A DNA stretch of 64,000 nucleotides from CAWGXG01 sp963826505 (GTDB lineage: Bacteria > Chloroflexota > Anaerolineae > Aggregatilineales > Aggregatilineaceae), in assembly GCA_963826505.1 (NCBI GenBank), contig CAWGXG010000008.1:1302001-1366000 (forward strand), in the 5' to 3' direction. Each line of letters begins with the position of its first letter. The first letter of the stretch is position 1. The notes under the pieces are model-generated. The model was not told where the DNA came from. It was given only the letters and a program-made list of their open reading frames with translations, and did no database searches. Positions 16,158 to 24,749 of the stretch are shown here, one piece after another. Both the position numbers and the translations under genes were made by a program.

Positions 16158-16188
16158 TTGCGCATCCGGCGGCGGTCTTTGCTATGAT
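16158..16188 (+). promoter_or_regulatory. Promoter of the second DsbA-like gene
   Basis: TTGCGC (16158-16163) and TATGAT (16183-16188) with 19-base spacing, about 66 bases before ATG 16255. The spacing is long and the -35 weak. Confidence 0.4.
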
Positions 16189-16254
16189 CTGCAACAATCG
16201 TTGATGGGTTTTTGGAACCTTACCCCCACTGTATCGTGGAGAATTCACAGCCTG

Positions 16255-17169
16255 ATGACAACACAAACGTCACCATCCAAGCGAAAATCATTGAACGCCG
16301 GGTCGGAAACATCCACGCCGCGCCTGTTCTGGCCGTCGCGCGCCGGTTATGCCGTTGGCAAGAGCCGTCGCCATCGCCAGGAGCAATACCGCAGCCAGAT
16401 CAATATGCTGGGCGGCGTTATCATCGCCACGCTGGTGATTGGACTGGTCTTCGTGCTCGCGAATTGGTCCAATGCCGGGGCCTCAAAGAACGTGAGCTGC
16501 TCCGTTTTCCCGCAGTACTGCGTGCCGCTGGCCGGTACCTCGCCCGATTACCCGCAGCTTGAAGCCGCCGATACACGCACGCTGGACGGTGAAGTGACCG
16601 CCGCGCCGAGTGTCGAGCGTTATGTCGATGTCAACGGGATCGTTACGCTGGGCAACCCGAACGCGCCGGTCCATTTCGTCATGGTGTCCGATTTCTCCTG
16701 CCCGCACTGCCAGGACTATCACAGCAGCGACGCGCCGCACTTCATCAAAGACTACGTACTGACCGGTCAGGCCACCTTCGGGCTGGTGATGGTCACCGGG
16801 ACAGGCGGCCAATATTCCGAGATTGCCTCGCAGGCGGCACTGTGCGCCGGCGAGCAAGGCGCGTTCTGGGAAATGTCCGAGGAGTTGTTCCGTCTGGCGA
16901 GTTCGATGGGGCCAGTCAACGGGTTCTCGCTCAGCCAGCTCACCAAGTCGGCCAAAGCCATGGGGCTGGACAGCAGCGCGCTGTTGGAATGCGTATCGTC
17001 CAACCGCTACGCTACGCTGATGCGCTCATACTCGACCATGGCCAACGACAACGGCGTCACCGGCACGCCGACGATTCTGGCGAGCTACGGCGACACCAAC
17101 CAGTGGTCGATGGTCAACCGTGATTACGCCAGCCTGGGCCAACTGACCACCGCCGCACAAAACCAGTAA
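16255..17169 (+). CDS. Membrane-anchored DsbA-like thioredoxin-fold protein, second copy
   Basis: 304 residues; a paralogue of the protein at 3192-4103. Same order: basic Gln/Arg-rich cytoplasmic N-terminus (KSRRHRQEQYRSQ), one transmembrane segment (about 51-70), a C-x6-C pair (CSVFPQYC), and a thioredoxin-fold domain with active-site C149-P-H-C152 in VSDFSCPHCQDYH. The TPT cis-proline is in GVTGTPTILASYG. The CPHC active site is the classical DsbA motif, whereas the other copy has CSHC, which may shift redox potential. The frame is open from 16105, but ATG 16255 aligns with the paralogue's start and follows GGAGA. It is divergent from alaS and followed by a strong terminator. Confidence 0.88.
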   Translation: MTTQTSPSKRKSLNAGSETSTPRLFWPSRAGYAVGKSRRHRQEQYRSQINMLGGVIIATLVIGLVFVLANWSNAGASKNVSCSVFPQYCVPLAGTSPDYPQLEAADTRTLDGEVTAAPSVERYVDVNGIVTLGNPNAPVHFVMVSDFSCPHCQDYHSSDAPHFIKDYVLTGQATFGLVMVTGTGGQYSEIASQAALCAGEQGAFWEMSEELFRLASSMGPVNGFSLSQLTKSAKAMGLDSSALLECVSSNRYATLMRSYSTMANDNGVTGTPTILASYGDTNQWSMVNRDYASLGQLTTAAQNQ

Positions 17170-17190
17170 CGCACACGCCCAATGCAACCA

Positions 17191-17225
17191 AAAAGCCCCG
17201 CTCCATCCGGAGGGGGCTTTTCTTT
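17191..17225. terminator. Bidirectional terminator
   Basis: AAAAGCCCC (17191-17199) pairs with GGGGCTTTT (17213-17221), with an inner CTCC/GGAG extension. A-run on one side and T-run on the other serve both the DsbA-like gene (plus) and the SH3/DUF4397 gene (minus), which converge here. Confidence 0.85.
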
Positions 17226-17248
17226 TGCATGCGACTGGTATCGATTGT

Positions 17249-19543
17249 CTAGCCTGCCGGGACTGCCGTGTCGGCTTCACCGGTCACGATGGGCAGACCC
17301 ACCACGTCATAGGGCTGGCCGCCGCGGGTGATGATCAGGTATTGGGCCGCGACCCATCCCTGCAGATCACCGGCGCTCGAGGTGTACAGCACCTGGACCC
17401 AGGCCCCATCACCATTACGCCCCTTGAGGATCATGCTATCGCCGCTAGGAATACCTACTACGACGCGCGCATCCGCCGAAGGTTGATCGCGCAGGTTCAG
17501 ATTCGCGCCGGGGTTGAGATTCACGACGCCCACAACGTCTTGCTGCTCGACCGGGATCTGGGGAAGCTGACCCGGCAGTTCATAGTAACCCGCCTCACCA
17601 GCATCCACGACCACCAGATCAGTCAGCTCAACTGGCCGCCCCAGCTTGGATAGCGTCACGTACTGCGACGACACCCAGCCAATCGTGGCTCCGCCGTTTT
17701 CCGTACGATAGCGCACGTAGAGCCAGTTCGGATCGGACGGTTGGCCGACCAAACCCTCGCTCGGCGCTTCGGCGTAACCCAGGACCTCAAGCTGTGCCTG
17801 GGCAGGCACGAGTTCCAACGACTCGGCGTTTGTCTGCGGATTGCGCCGCAACTGCAAGCTGACTCCCGGCTCCAGTTCGACTGTCGCGATGACGGCGTCA
17901 AACAGCGGAGTCGGCGGCTTGACGTCGGTATTGACGGCCTCACCGGGCCGGTTGAACGGCTCTTCGGGTAGTTCCATTAGCTCGTCAATGGTGTCAAGCA
18001 GCTTGCCCTTCCATTCCACGCGCAAGAACTGCGCCGCCACCCAGCAGCGGAGATACCCACCGCTGGCGGGTTCCCACTGGACCGACAGCCACAGGTCTTC
18101 CACCGTCTCGACGACAGGCGTCGGTTCGGGTGTGACATTGCCGGTTTCGGGGACCAGCGGTGTGCCGGTGCGCCCGATGACGGTCAGGGTTGTGCCGCTG
18201 GGGATCAAGCCCAACGAGCGCTTTTCAGCACCGGGCAGCTCACGGCATTGCAGATTCGCGCCAGGATTCAGTTCGACATAGGCGACTGGTGCGGCCGTCT
18301 GGGGGACCAGCGGCGCAGGCGTAACCGGCGCGGGAGTCTCGGAGGGCTGCGCGACAACCAGCTCGCTCTGCCCGCTGCTCGCCTGGGCATCTTCGGTCGG
18401 GGCCGCGACAACTTCGGTTTCCACCGGGGCCGCCTCAGTCACGACAGGAGCCGCTTCAGTAGGTGCAGCCTCAACCGGTGCCTCGGTAGGCAGGGTTTCG
18501 GTCGGAACCGCGGCCACCGCCTGAGGCATCACAACCGGCAGACTGTCCACCGTAACGTCGACTTCCGTGCCGCCCACGACAGCATTATAGGGCACAGCGT
18601 TTGCGCCGCCGCCGTAGACCAGCACCGTGTAATACATGCCGCCGTTATAGGTTTCCGAAGGAACAACCAGATCAACCGGTTCTTCCACGCCCTGGATGTT
18701 GGCAGTCAGCATATAATCGCCGACGCCCGCATCGATCGGACCACTTTGGGCGTTCGCCGCCAGATCGGACGCCAGCACCGTGCCCGACGGATCGGACAGC
18801 GACACGCTGACGGTCGCACCCGGCACCGCGTTCACCACGGCAATGCGCGCCTTATCGGGCGCGATGTCGGCGACGTTATCGGGAAACACCTGCAGCGCCA
18901 GCGTTCCATCGCTCGCCTGCCCAATGGCGGCCACCGTCAGAGCTGGCGTCGTCGCGTCAAGCGTTACATCCGCTGATACAGTCGGCGCATCCGCGGCAGC
19001 CGCCCCAGCAGGACGCAGGGCTAGCGTGTGGCTGCCCGCCGGGAACGCCAGGTGCCCAGTCATCTCACCGAAGCCCAGCGAAGGCGCAATCAGTGTGTCA
19101 TCGGCGTACACATCCACGGCAGGCACATCCGGGCTGCCGTGCGCAATCCGCACGCGCACCGAATCAGCGCCACCGTTAACGGGCGTCGCCAGCACCATGA
19201 CCGACGGCGCGACACTGCCATCCAGTGTGCCCAGCGCGACGAAGGTATACAGCACGCCGCTTTGCAAGCCAACCTGGCCGACCTGGGCGATCGCGCTTTC
19301 GACAGCGCCGCCCGCCGGGACTAAGACCAGGTCTTGCACACCGGTGCCAATATTCACCGTACCAAACTGAGTGCCGTACGACACGCCTTGCAGCAACGGC
19401 CCTCCCTGAGTGGTCAACAGGTCGAGCGACGGCGCATCCGCGATCGCGTTGATCGCAGTCAGGCGCGCCATCCCCATACCAATTTCGTCCAGAATATCTT
19501 CGTAAAGCGCCGCCTCAACCACATTGGGCGTGCCCTGTGCCAC
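17249..19543 (-). CDS. DUF4397 and SH3b-repeat surface protein, main part
   Basis: 764 residues as read, but the true start is upstream at 19874 in another frame. It holds the end of a first DUF4397 unit, a second (about 120-220: VRVRIAHGSPDVPAVDVYADD) and a third (KARIAVVNAVPGATVSVSL). A Pro/Thr/Ala-rich linker (about 340-425) follows, then three bacterial SH3-like units (near 425-510, 555-640, 680-745), each with an N-(P)GANL-x-R core and a W-VAAQ/SSQ ending. SH3b units commonly bind cell-wall material and DUF4397 is found in exported proteins, so a wall-associated surface protein is likely. The GTG start at 19543 is an artefact of the frameshift near 19565. Confidence 0.8.
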   Translation of the reverse strand: MAQGTPNVVEAALYEDILDEIGMGMARLTAINAIADAPSLDLLTTQGGPLLQGVSYGTQFGTVNIGTGVQDLVLVPAGGAVESAIAQVGQVGLQSGVLYTFVALGTLDGSVAPSVMVLATPVNGGADSVRVRIAHGSPDVPAVDVYADDTLIAPSLGFGEMTGHLAFPAGSHTLALRPAGAAAADAPTVSADVTLDATTPALTVAAIGQASDGTLALQVFPDNVADIAPDKARIAVVNAVPGATVSVSLSDPSGTVLASDLAANAQSGPIDAGVGDYMLTANIQGVEEPVDLVVPSETYNGGMYYTVLVYGGGANAVPYNAVVGGTEVDVTVDSLPVVMPQAVAAVPTETLPTEAPVEAAPTEAAPVVTEAAPVETEVVAAPTEDAQASSGQSELVVAQPSETPAPVTPAPLVPQTAAPVAYVELNPGANLQCRELPGAEKRSLGLIPSGTTLTVIGRTGTPLVPETGNVTPEPTPVVETVEDLWLSVQWEPASGGYLRCWVAAQFLRVEWKGKLLDTIDELMELPEEPFNRPGEAVNTDVKPPTPLFDAVIATVELEPGVSLQLRRNPQTNAESLELVPAQAQLEVLGYAEAPSEGLVGQPSDPNWLYVRYRTENGGATIGWVSSQYVTLSKLGRPVELTDLVVVDAGEAGYYELPGQLPQIPVEQQDVVGVVNLNPGANLNLRDQPSADARVVVGIPSGDSMILKGRNGDGAWVQVLYTSSAGDLQGWVAAQYLIITRGGQPYDVVGLPIVTGEADTAVPAG

Positions 19544-19874
19544 CAGCGTAAATGCCAGAACTCGGCACCAGCGGCACGACTACTTCAATCAGCGCGGCCG
19601 ATGTGGCAGCCATGCCGGACTGGCGCAGCGCCACTTGATGGTCGCCGCCTGCCACGCTGAGATGCGGCGTTACGTCGCCAAAAGCCAGACCCGACGCCAC
19701 GATCGCGCCGTCAAGATACACGTCCACGTCAGGCGCGCCGGGGATCGCGTGCAGGAAACGCACGCGCGCGTCCGGTGTTTGCGCCCGCACCTGGGCGGGT
19801 TGCAATGGCCCGGCGGCCACTGCCAGCAGTGCTACCAGCAGCAGTGCCGTCACCAACCAAGTTCGACGATTCAT
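19515..19874 (-). CDS. N-terminal fragment of the DUF4397/SH3b protein
   Basis: 119 residues as read. A clear signal peptide (MNRRTWLVTALLLVALLAVA, cleavage near AQVRAQ) precedes the first DUF4397 half (ARVRFLHAIPGAPDVDVYLDG). After VVVPLV the frame runs into VPSSGIYAGGTGHAQCG and stops. Removing one C from the CC at 19564-19565 (minus strand) gives VPLVRVLAFTLVAQGTPNV, flowing straight into the downstream frame. So 17249-19874 is one exported protein of about 870 residues interrupted by one base. Confidence 0.8.
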   Translation of the reverse strand: MNRRTWLVTALLLVALLAVAAGPLQPAQVRAQTPDARVRFLHAIPGAPDVDVYLDGAIVASGLAFGDVTPHLSVAGGDHQVALRQSGMAATSAALIEVVVPLVPSSGIYAGGTGHAQCG

Positions 19875-20050
19875 GGTTCTATCTCCTCGTTCATCTCTTT
19901 CGCCCTGACCCTGGACCGCAGCGCCTTCATTCTAGCGCACTCCCGGTCCCTGTCCCAACAGGCGACTCCACCGCTAGCCCAACGCCCAACCGCCGCCCCT
20001 GGCCCGTGCCAGAGCGGCGACCCGCTTCGCCGATCGCGCAGCGCTGCAGA

Positions 20051-21316
20051 CTATGTGCCTTCCTGCCATTGGTTCAGGTAGGCGACCTGCTCGTCTGTCA
20101 GCGTGTCGATCGTGACGCCCATCGATTCAAGTTTGAGCCGTGCGATTTCCTGGTCGATCTCCGACGGAATAGTGTAGACCTTGTTTTCGAGAGTCGAGCC
20201 GTTCAGTTTCATATATTCCGCACCCAGCGATTGGTTGGCAAAGCTCATATCCATCACGCTAGCCGGGTGACCTTCCGCTGCCGACAGGTTGACCAAACGC
20301 CCCTCGGCCAGCAAGTTGATCGCACGTCCGTCTTTGAGGATATACTGCTCCACGAAAGGTCGCACGCGCTCCGGCTCGCCCTTGGAGATCGACTGCAAGC
20401 CTGGGATATTGATCTCGACGTTGAAATGGCCGCTGTTGGCGACGATCGCGCCGTCCTTCATAGCCTCGAAGTGGTGGACGTCGAGCACATGGACGTCGCC
20501 GGTGGAGGTCACGAAAATATCGCCGATAGGGGCGGCGTCAATCATCTTCATGACGCGGAAGCCGTCCATCACCGCTTCGAGCGCCTTCAACGGATCGACC
20601 TCGGTCACGATGACGTTAGCACCCATGCCTTTAGCGCGCATGGCGATCCCGCGGCTGCACCAGCCGTAGCCCCCGACCACCAAACTACGGCCCGCCAGCA
20701 AGACATTCGTCGCACGGATGATGCCGTCAATGGTGCTCTGGCCGGTCCCGTAGCGGTTGTCGAACAGGTGCTTGGTCAGGCTGTCGTTCACGGCGATCAC
20801 TGGGAAGCGAAGCGCGCCGTCGTTCGCCATCGCCCGCAGGCGGATGACGCCGGTCGTCGTCTCTTCAGTGCCACCGATTAAGCCGTTCAGCAGTTCGGTG
20901 CGGTTCTTGTGCAGCTCGCTAACCAGGTCCGCGCCGTCATCCATGGTGATGTGCGGTTTGTGATCCAGCGCCGCCTTGATGTGATCGTAATACGTCGCGT
21001 TGTTTTCGCCCTTGATGGCATACACCGGGATCTCGAAGTGCGACACCAGCGACGCGGCCACGTCGTCTTGCGTGCTCAGCGGATTCGACGCCGTCAGGAC
21101 GACATCGGCCCCACCCGCCTGAAGCGTGCGCGCCAGATTCGCCGTTTCGGTCGTGACATGCAAGCAGGCGGAAATCTTCACGCCGTCCAGCGGACGTTCT
21201 TTTGCAAACCGTTCGCGGATCTGCCGCAGCACGGGCATATCGCGCTCGGCCCACTCGATCCGGTAGCGGCCACCGGTGGCCAGACCTAAATCGCGGACAT
21301 CATGTTCAACTGTCAT
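20051..21316 (-). CDS. ahcY: S-adenosylhomocysteine hydrolase
   Basis: Splits S-adenosylhomocysteine into adenosine and homocysteine, relieving inhibition of methyltransferases; NAD-dependent, cytoplasmic. 421 residues, lacking the roughly 40-residue insertion of the longer bacterial/eukaryal form. Substrate residues are recognisable in HVTTETANLARTL and NDSLTKHLFDNRYGTGQST, and the NAD site is VVGGYGWCSRGIAMRAKG. The C-terminus is shorter and differs from the usual K-x-RY end, as in archaeal-type enzymes. SD AAGGAG lies about 8 bases before ATG 21316. Just upstream on the same strand lie GNAT and PfkB genes; the kinase could consume the adenosine produced. Confidence 0.95.
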   Translation of the reverse strand: MTVEHDVRDLGLATGGRYRIEWAERDMPVLRQIRERFAKERPLDGVKISACLHVTTETANLARTLQAGGADVVLTASNPLSTQDDVAASLVSHFEIPVYAIKGENNATYYDHIKAALDHKPHITMDDGADLVSELHKNRTELLNGLIGGTEETTTGVIRLRAMANDGALRFPVIAVNDSLTKHLFDNRYGTGQSTIDGIIRATNVLLAGRSLVVGGYGWCSRGIAMRAKGMGANVIVTEVDPLKALEAVMDGFRVMKMIDAAPIGDIFVTSTGDVHVLDVHHFEAMKDGAIVANSGHFNVEINIPGLQSISKGEPERVRPFVEQYILKDGRAINLLAEGRLVNLSAAEGHPASVMDMSFANQSLGAEYMKLNGSTLENKVYTIPSEIDQEIARLKLESMGVTIDTLTDEQVAYLNQWQEGT

Positions 21317-21347
21317 GCAAATCTCCTTGTGCTTCCTTCACTAGAGG

Positions 21348-21424
21348 GTGTTGACACTTTTGCCACAACGACCTGCGCGTCTAAAGACACCTGTCAACAC
21401 GACCCAACCTGCGCCAGCGCAGGT
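21348..21424 (-). promoter_or_regulatory. Structured leader upstream of ahcY
   Basis: A 9-base perfect inverted repeat, GTGTTGACA (21348-21356) and TGTCAACAC (21392-21400), is spaced by 35 bases. Next to it is a perfect 8-bp hairpin, ACCTGCGC (21407-21414) with GCGCAGGT (21417-21424). They sit between the GNAT stop and the ahcY start. The hairpin lacks a T-run. I do not recognise the SAH riboswitch consensus here; an operator, or end of the GNAT transcript plus ahcY leader, are the plain alternatives. Confidence 0.4.
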
Positions 21425-21476
21425 GAACGACGATTGTAACACACTGCAAGCGCTCTGGCGGTTTTTTGACCGACCA

Positions 21477-22292
21477 TTACACGCGTCGTAAGCCCGGTCC
21501 TTCCAGAAACGTGCAGTAGGACCGAAAGCCGAGTTTTTCATAAACATGGATAGCGGGCTGATTGTCATCCCGCACATTAAGCACCAGCGTATCGATGCCA
21601 GCGTTCAGACTTTCTGCCACGACCGCGCCCGTACAGGCCGAGGCATAGCCGCGTCCCCGGTGGGCCGGGTGCGTGAACACGTTGCCGATCGTGCCAACGC
21701 TCTCGGACGGCGACCAGACATGCGTGCCTGCCGTCGCGACCAGCGCCCCATCGGCCCAAACACCAAAGAATACGCCGTGCGCGATCTGCCACGGGCTGAA
21801 CGCGACGACTTCTTCGCCCCCTTCTGCCGCATGGCGGTACAACGCGGCCAATGCGTCCGCTTGTTGCGGCGCGATGCGCTGCGCGGGGTTGCTCGCCAAC
21901 GAGGTATGGGCTTCACGCTCGAACACCATGCGGATCTCGCGTTTGGCGTGCGGACGCTCGTAATAGGAATCCAGAACCGGCTCCATCTCCGGCAAGACCA
22001 GATAATAGATCTCGTCCGGCAAATTGACCGCGTCACACACGGCTCGCACGCCATCGACATCGCCGAAGCCCGTCAAAATGACGGGATCCAACCCGCCGAA
22101 AAACAACACGACGGACACCAGTTCAGCGCCGCGCCGCGCGCCGACAAACGCGCTCTGCGGCCACAGCGCATCGTCCAGATCGCCGAGTGCGTACGCGGTT
22201 TGCTGGCGATCGCGCGCCAGAAACGTGCGGATCTCCGCCCGGTCCGTCAATCGCTCGACGTCAAACACGGATCGCCTCAACTGGCCAGCCAC
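21477..22292 (-). CDS. GNAT-family N-acetyltransferase
   Basis: 271 residues. The C-terminal half is a GNAT domain with the acetyl-CoA loop GNVFTHPAHRGRGYASACTGAV and a final motif, VRDDNQPAIHVYEKLGF. The N-terminal half (VERLTDRAEIRTFLARDR, YALGDLDDALWP) resembles a degenerate second GNAT domain, a layout seen in many two-domain acetyltransferases. ATG 22292 overlaps the end of the PfkB gene by 16 bases; GTG 22268 is an alternative without overlap. Likely in one transcript with the kinase. Substrate unknown. Confidence 0.85.
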   Translation of the reverse strand: MAGQLRRSVFDVERLTDRAEIRTFLARDRQQTAYALGDLDDALWPQSAFVGARRGAELVSVVLFFGGLDPVILTGFGDVDGVRAVCDAVNLPDEIYYLVLPEMEPVLDSYYERPHAKREIRMVFEREAHTSLASNPAQRIAPQQADALAALYRHAAEGGEEVVAFSPWQIAHGVFFGVWADGALVATAGTHVWSPSESVGTIGNVFTHPAHRGRGYASACTGAVVAESLNAGIDTLVLNVRDDNQPAIHVYEKLGFRSYCTFLEGPGLRRV

Positions 22293-23239
22293 GCATCCAG
22301 CGCACCTTCATCATCGAAGACGGTCCGGAAGCGCGCCACGAATTCAGGCAGCGTGTAGCAGTGATTCTGTGTGCCGTGCTGTTCCAAAACGTAAGCCGCC
22401 GCCAGCGCACCGATCCGCCCGGACAAATTCCAATCGAATCCGCACGCCATACCCTTGAGCAGCCCGGCGCGGTACGCGTCTCCAACGCCGGTCGGATCGG
22501 CCAGCGTCGTCACAGGAAACACGGGGATCTCATAATGTTCACCGCCCGCGTAAATGTGCGATCCTTCGTCGCCATGGGTGACAATCAGCGTTTTGCCAGC
22601 ACTCAAGAACTGGTCGCGCTTCAGGCCGGTCTTAACGGCGACCATCTCCCATTCGTATTCGTTACAGATGAGAATATTCGCGCGCTCAATGCCATAGGCC
22701 AGATCGTTGGCGTCCAGCCAGATGATCTGCTGGCTGGGATCGAACATATGGGTCACGCCGCGCACCCGGCATTCCTCGGCCAGTTCGAGCATGGCTACCG
22801 GATCGTTGGGTGCGTTGATCACCACATCGGGCAACGGCGACACGGCCTCAGCCAGCGTGTAGCCCTTGGCATAAGCCATCGCACCTGTATAGAACGAGCC
22901 AATCTGGTTGTTGACTGCATCGGTGTTGGAGAAAAACGAGGCCGAGAACACGTTCGGAATATCGCGCACGGCGGAGGTATCCACTCCGTGTTCGTCAAGC
23001 CACACGCGAAATTCGGGGAAATCGCTCCCGGCGGTGCCCATCAAAATCGGATGCTCGCCCAGCAGCGCCAGGCTAAAAGCGATGTTCGCCCCAGCTCCGC
23101 CGCGTTCGCGCCGCAGGTCCTCTACCAGAAAGCTGAGGCTAACACGGTCCAACGCTTGATCGATCAGGTGGTCGCGGAATTGGCCAGGAAACTTCATCAG
23201 GTAATCGAACGCGATGGACCCACTCACGACAATTCGCAT
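22277..23239 (-). CDS. PfkB-family kinase, possibly adenosine kinase
   Basis: 320 residues, ribokinase fold. Signatures: MRIVVSGSIAFDYLMKFPG at the N-terminus, GGAGANIAFSLALLG, and the ATP/anion-hole motif DPTGVGDAYRAGLL with its catalytic Asp. It has a small lid segment, as in adenosine/nucleoside kinases of prokaryotes. Location two genes upstream of ahcY suggests it phosphorylates adenosine to AMP and pulls S-adenosylhomocysteine hydrolysis forward; that is inference, and a sugar or other nucleoside substrate is possible. ATG 23239 is the only good start. Confidence 0.85.
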   Translation of the reverse strand: MRIVVSGSIAFDYLMKFPGQFRDHLIDQALDRVSLSFLVEDLRRERGGAGANIAFSLALLGEHPILMGTAGSDFPEFRVWLDEHGVDTSAVRDIPNVFSASFFSNTDAVNNQIGSFYTGAMAYAKGYTLAEAVSPLPDVVINAPNDPVAMLELAEECRVRGVTHMFDPSQQIIWLDANDLAYGIERANILICNEYEWEMVAVKTGLKRDQFLSAGKTLIVTHGDEGSHIYAGGEHYEIPVFPVTTLADPTGVGDAYRAGLLKGMACGFDWNLSGRIGALAAAYVLEQHGTQNHCYTLPEFVARFRTVFDDEGALDAWLAS

Positions 23240-23361
23240 AATTTGTTCCCATCATGACTATAGACCGGCAAAACAGGGGAAGTATACCACCAAATCACGC
23301 CCCCGAAAGACCGAAACACCTCCCGGCAGGCCGCGTCGACGGCCCCTGGCCTATCCCAAAG

Positions 23362-23385
23362 AAAAACGGCTGCACAAGGCAGCCG
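23362..23385 (-). terminator. Terminator after the HEAT-repeat gene
   Basis: On the minus strand CGGCTGC (23379-23385) pairs with GCAGCCG (23367-23373) around a 5-base loop and is followed by TTTTTC. It lies about 36 bases after the restored stop at 23422 and before the PfkB gene. Confidence 0.8.
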
Positions 23386-23398
23386 CCGGAATCAGGCT

Positions 23399-24382
23399 TC
23401 AGATCTTCACTACTTCACGCCCTAACGATCTTTGCGGCGGCGGGCAGCACGGCCCTCCTGGGCTTTGCGCAAAATCTCGCCCACATCGACCGGTGATGGT
23501 TCCGGACTCGCGGGGCGCGGAGTTCGCGGGTTCGGCTGGCGTCTCCGCCTGTGGCGTGGGAGTTTGCAACCCACCCGTCTCGACTTTGATCGTCTTGCCC
23601 ATCGCAGCCGCCCGGCGTTGCATTTCTTCGGCCAGGGCGCCGCTGCGCTCCATTTCCCAATAGACCGCGCTCCAATACAGCACCTTGCCAAATCGCTGTG
23701 CGGCCTGCCGGACCTTGGGCGAGCTGTCATTCAAGAATGCGGCAGCCAGAAATGGGAGTGCCTTCGGGTTGTTGAGTTGAGCCAGCTCGATCGTCGCCTG
23801 CTCGCGCAGCTCAGGCGTGGGTGCGTCGCGCAGACGGCGTAGCCACACGTCTATGTCCACATTGGCGGGTGCCGTCGCGGGCGTGCGTCGCGCGCCCTGA
23901 CCACCGACCGTCAAACCGGAAGATGACGATTCGGCACCTGGCTGCATCGCACCGGCCATAGCCATCATCCCCATCGAAGTCCCGCCGAACATGGTGCCGC
24001 CGATCGCCGCTGCCGCCGCTAACCCGGCCTTGCGCCGTGACATGCGTGTCTGGCCGTCTCGCAAATCGCGCTCGAAGTCATGCTGCATTTTGTTGATCAG
24101 CTCGGCTTCTGTCGCGTCGGACATTTCTTCCAACTCGCGATCCACGCCGAAATGGCGGCACACTTCGTCGACCGTGCTGTACCCGGCCTGCTCCGCCTGG
24201 TACAAGCGTTTGCCAGCCCACGCGATCCCCTGTTTAACAGTCGGATCCGGCTCCTGGGTATAGCGCTCGCGCAGCGCACTCAGCGCGCGGGTTTCGTCCA
24301 ACATCCCCAGGACGCGCACCACATCCAACCGGACCGCCGGCTGCGGATTTTCCAGGCCACTCAACAACACCTCAAGTCGCAT
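23399..24382 (-). CDS. HEAT-repeat protein with hydrophobic middle segment (C-terminus frameshifted)
   Basis: About 320 residues. The N-terminus MRLEVLLSGLENPQPAVRLDVVRVLGML is a HEAT/PBS-lyase-like helical repeat, followed by a second unit. A hydrophobic Gly/Ala/Met segment (about 127-152) could be membrane-associated. A second repeat pair follows (TIELAQLNNPKALPFLAAAFL, NDSSPKVRQAAQRFGKVLY). The ATG at 24382 has GGGAGG 8 bases upstream. The end as read, SGTITGRCGRDFAQSPGG..., looks wrong. One extra base near 23506 explains it: the neighbouring frame reads PEPSPVDVGEILRKAQEGRA and stops at 23422 in RRRKDR. Scaffold function is a guess. Confidence 0.75.
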   Translation of the reverse strand: MRLEVLLSGLENPQPAVRLDVVRVLGMLDETRALSALRERYTQEPDPTVKQGIAWAGKRLYQAEQAGYSTVDEVCRHFGVDRELEEMSDATEAELINKMQHDFERDLRDGQTRMSRRKAGLAAAAAIGGTMFGGTSMGMMAMAGAMQPGAESSSSGLTVGGQGARRTPATAPANVDIDVWLRRLRDAPTPELREQATIELAQLNNPKALPFLAAAFLNDSSPKVRQAAQRFGKVLYWSAVYWEMERSGALAEEMQRRAAAMGKTIKVETGGLQTPTPQAETPAEPANSAPRESGTITGRCGRDFAQSPGGPCCPPPQRSLGREVVKI

Positions 24383-24749
24383 GATTTCAGCCTCCCAGAA
24401 CTTCTGTCTTCGATGCGTGGGCATGCGTCACACTGCCGCATGGGGTGACTGTCGTGATAGAACACAACATTCTGTTTCACCATTATACGATCGGGCGCAC
24501 CGTCCGCCCCTCACTATACAGGAGTATACCATTTTTTCGGCGTCAAACTCACACGGCGCTTAATACGTCTATAAGATCGGCCGTGTCATGCCCTCACCGT
24601 ATGCCGGTTGTCAGCCCGGCTCGTACCATTTGTCACTAAAAATCAGATAGCAATAACGATAACCTATAAATCGGCTTCGTTTGATAGTGGCTCATTATGA
24701 GGTTCCGCGAGGACAGAGCCGGCACACCGAAGAGGAGGAATTAATCGTT
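24383..24749 (+). other. Intergenic leader region of the cyd genes
   Basis: No gene. It is less GC-rich than its surroundings. It contains a palindrome TATAC-AGGA-GTATA (24515-24528), a TATAAG (24570-24575), TTGTCA (24630-24635) and TATAAA (24665-24670), none of which pair into a clean 16-18-base promoter. Probably holds the promoter and redox-responsive control of cydAB, but I cannot place it. Confidence 0.35.

Noticed and set aside
19775..20881. 368-codon plus-strand open frame opposite ahcY
   Set aside because: Shadow of ahcY; no recognisable motif and low-complexity His/Arg composition.
21317..21476. SAH or SAM riboswitch before ahcY
   Set aside because: Inverted repeats exist, but the conserved cores of SAH, SAM-I and SAM-II classes were not recognised.
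22187..23257. 356-codon open frame opposite the PfkB kinase and GNAT genes
   Set aside because: Shadow frame; the minus-strand genes carry clear family motifs.
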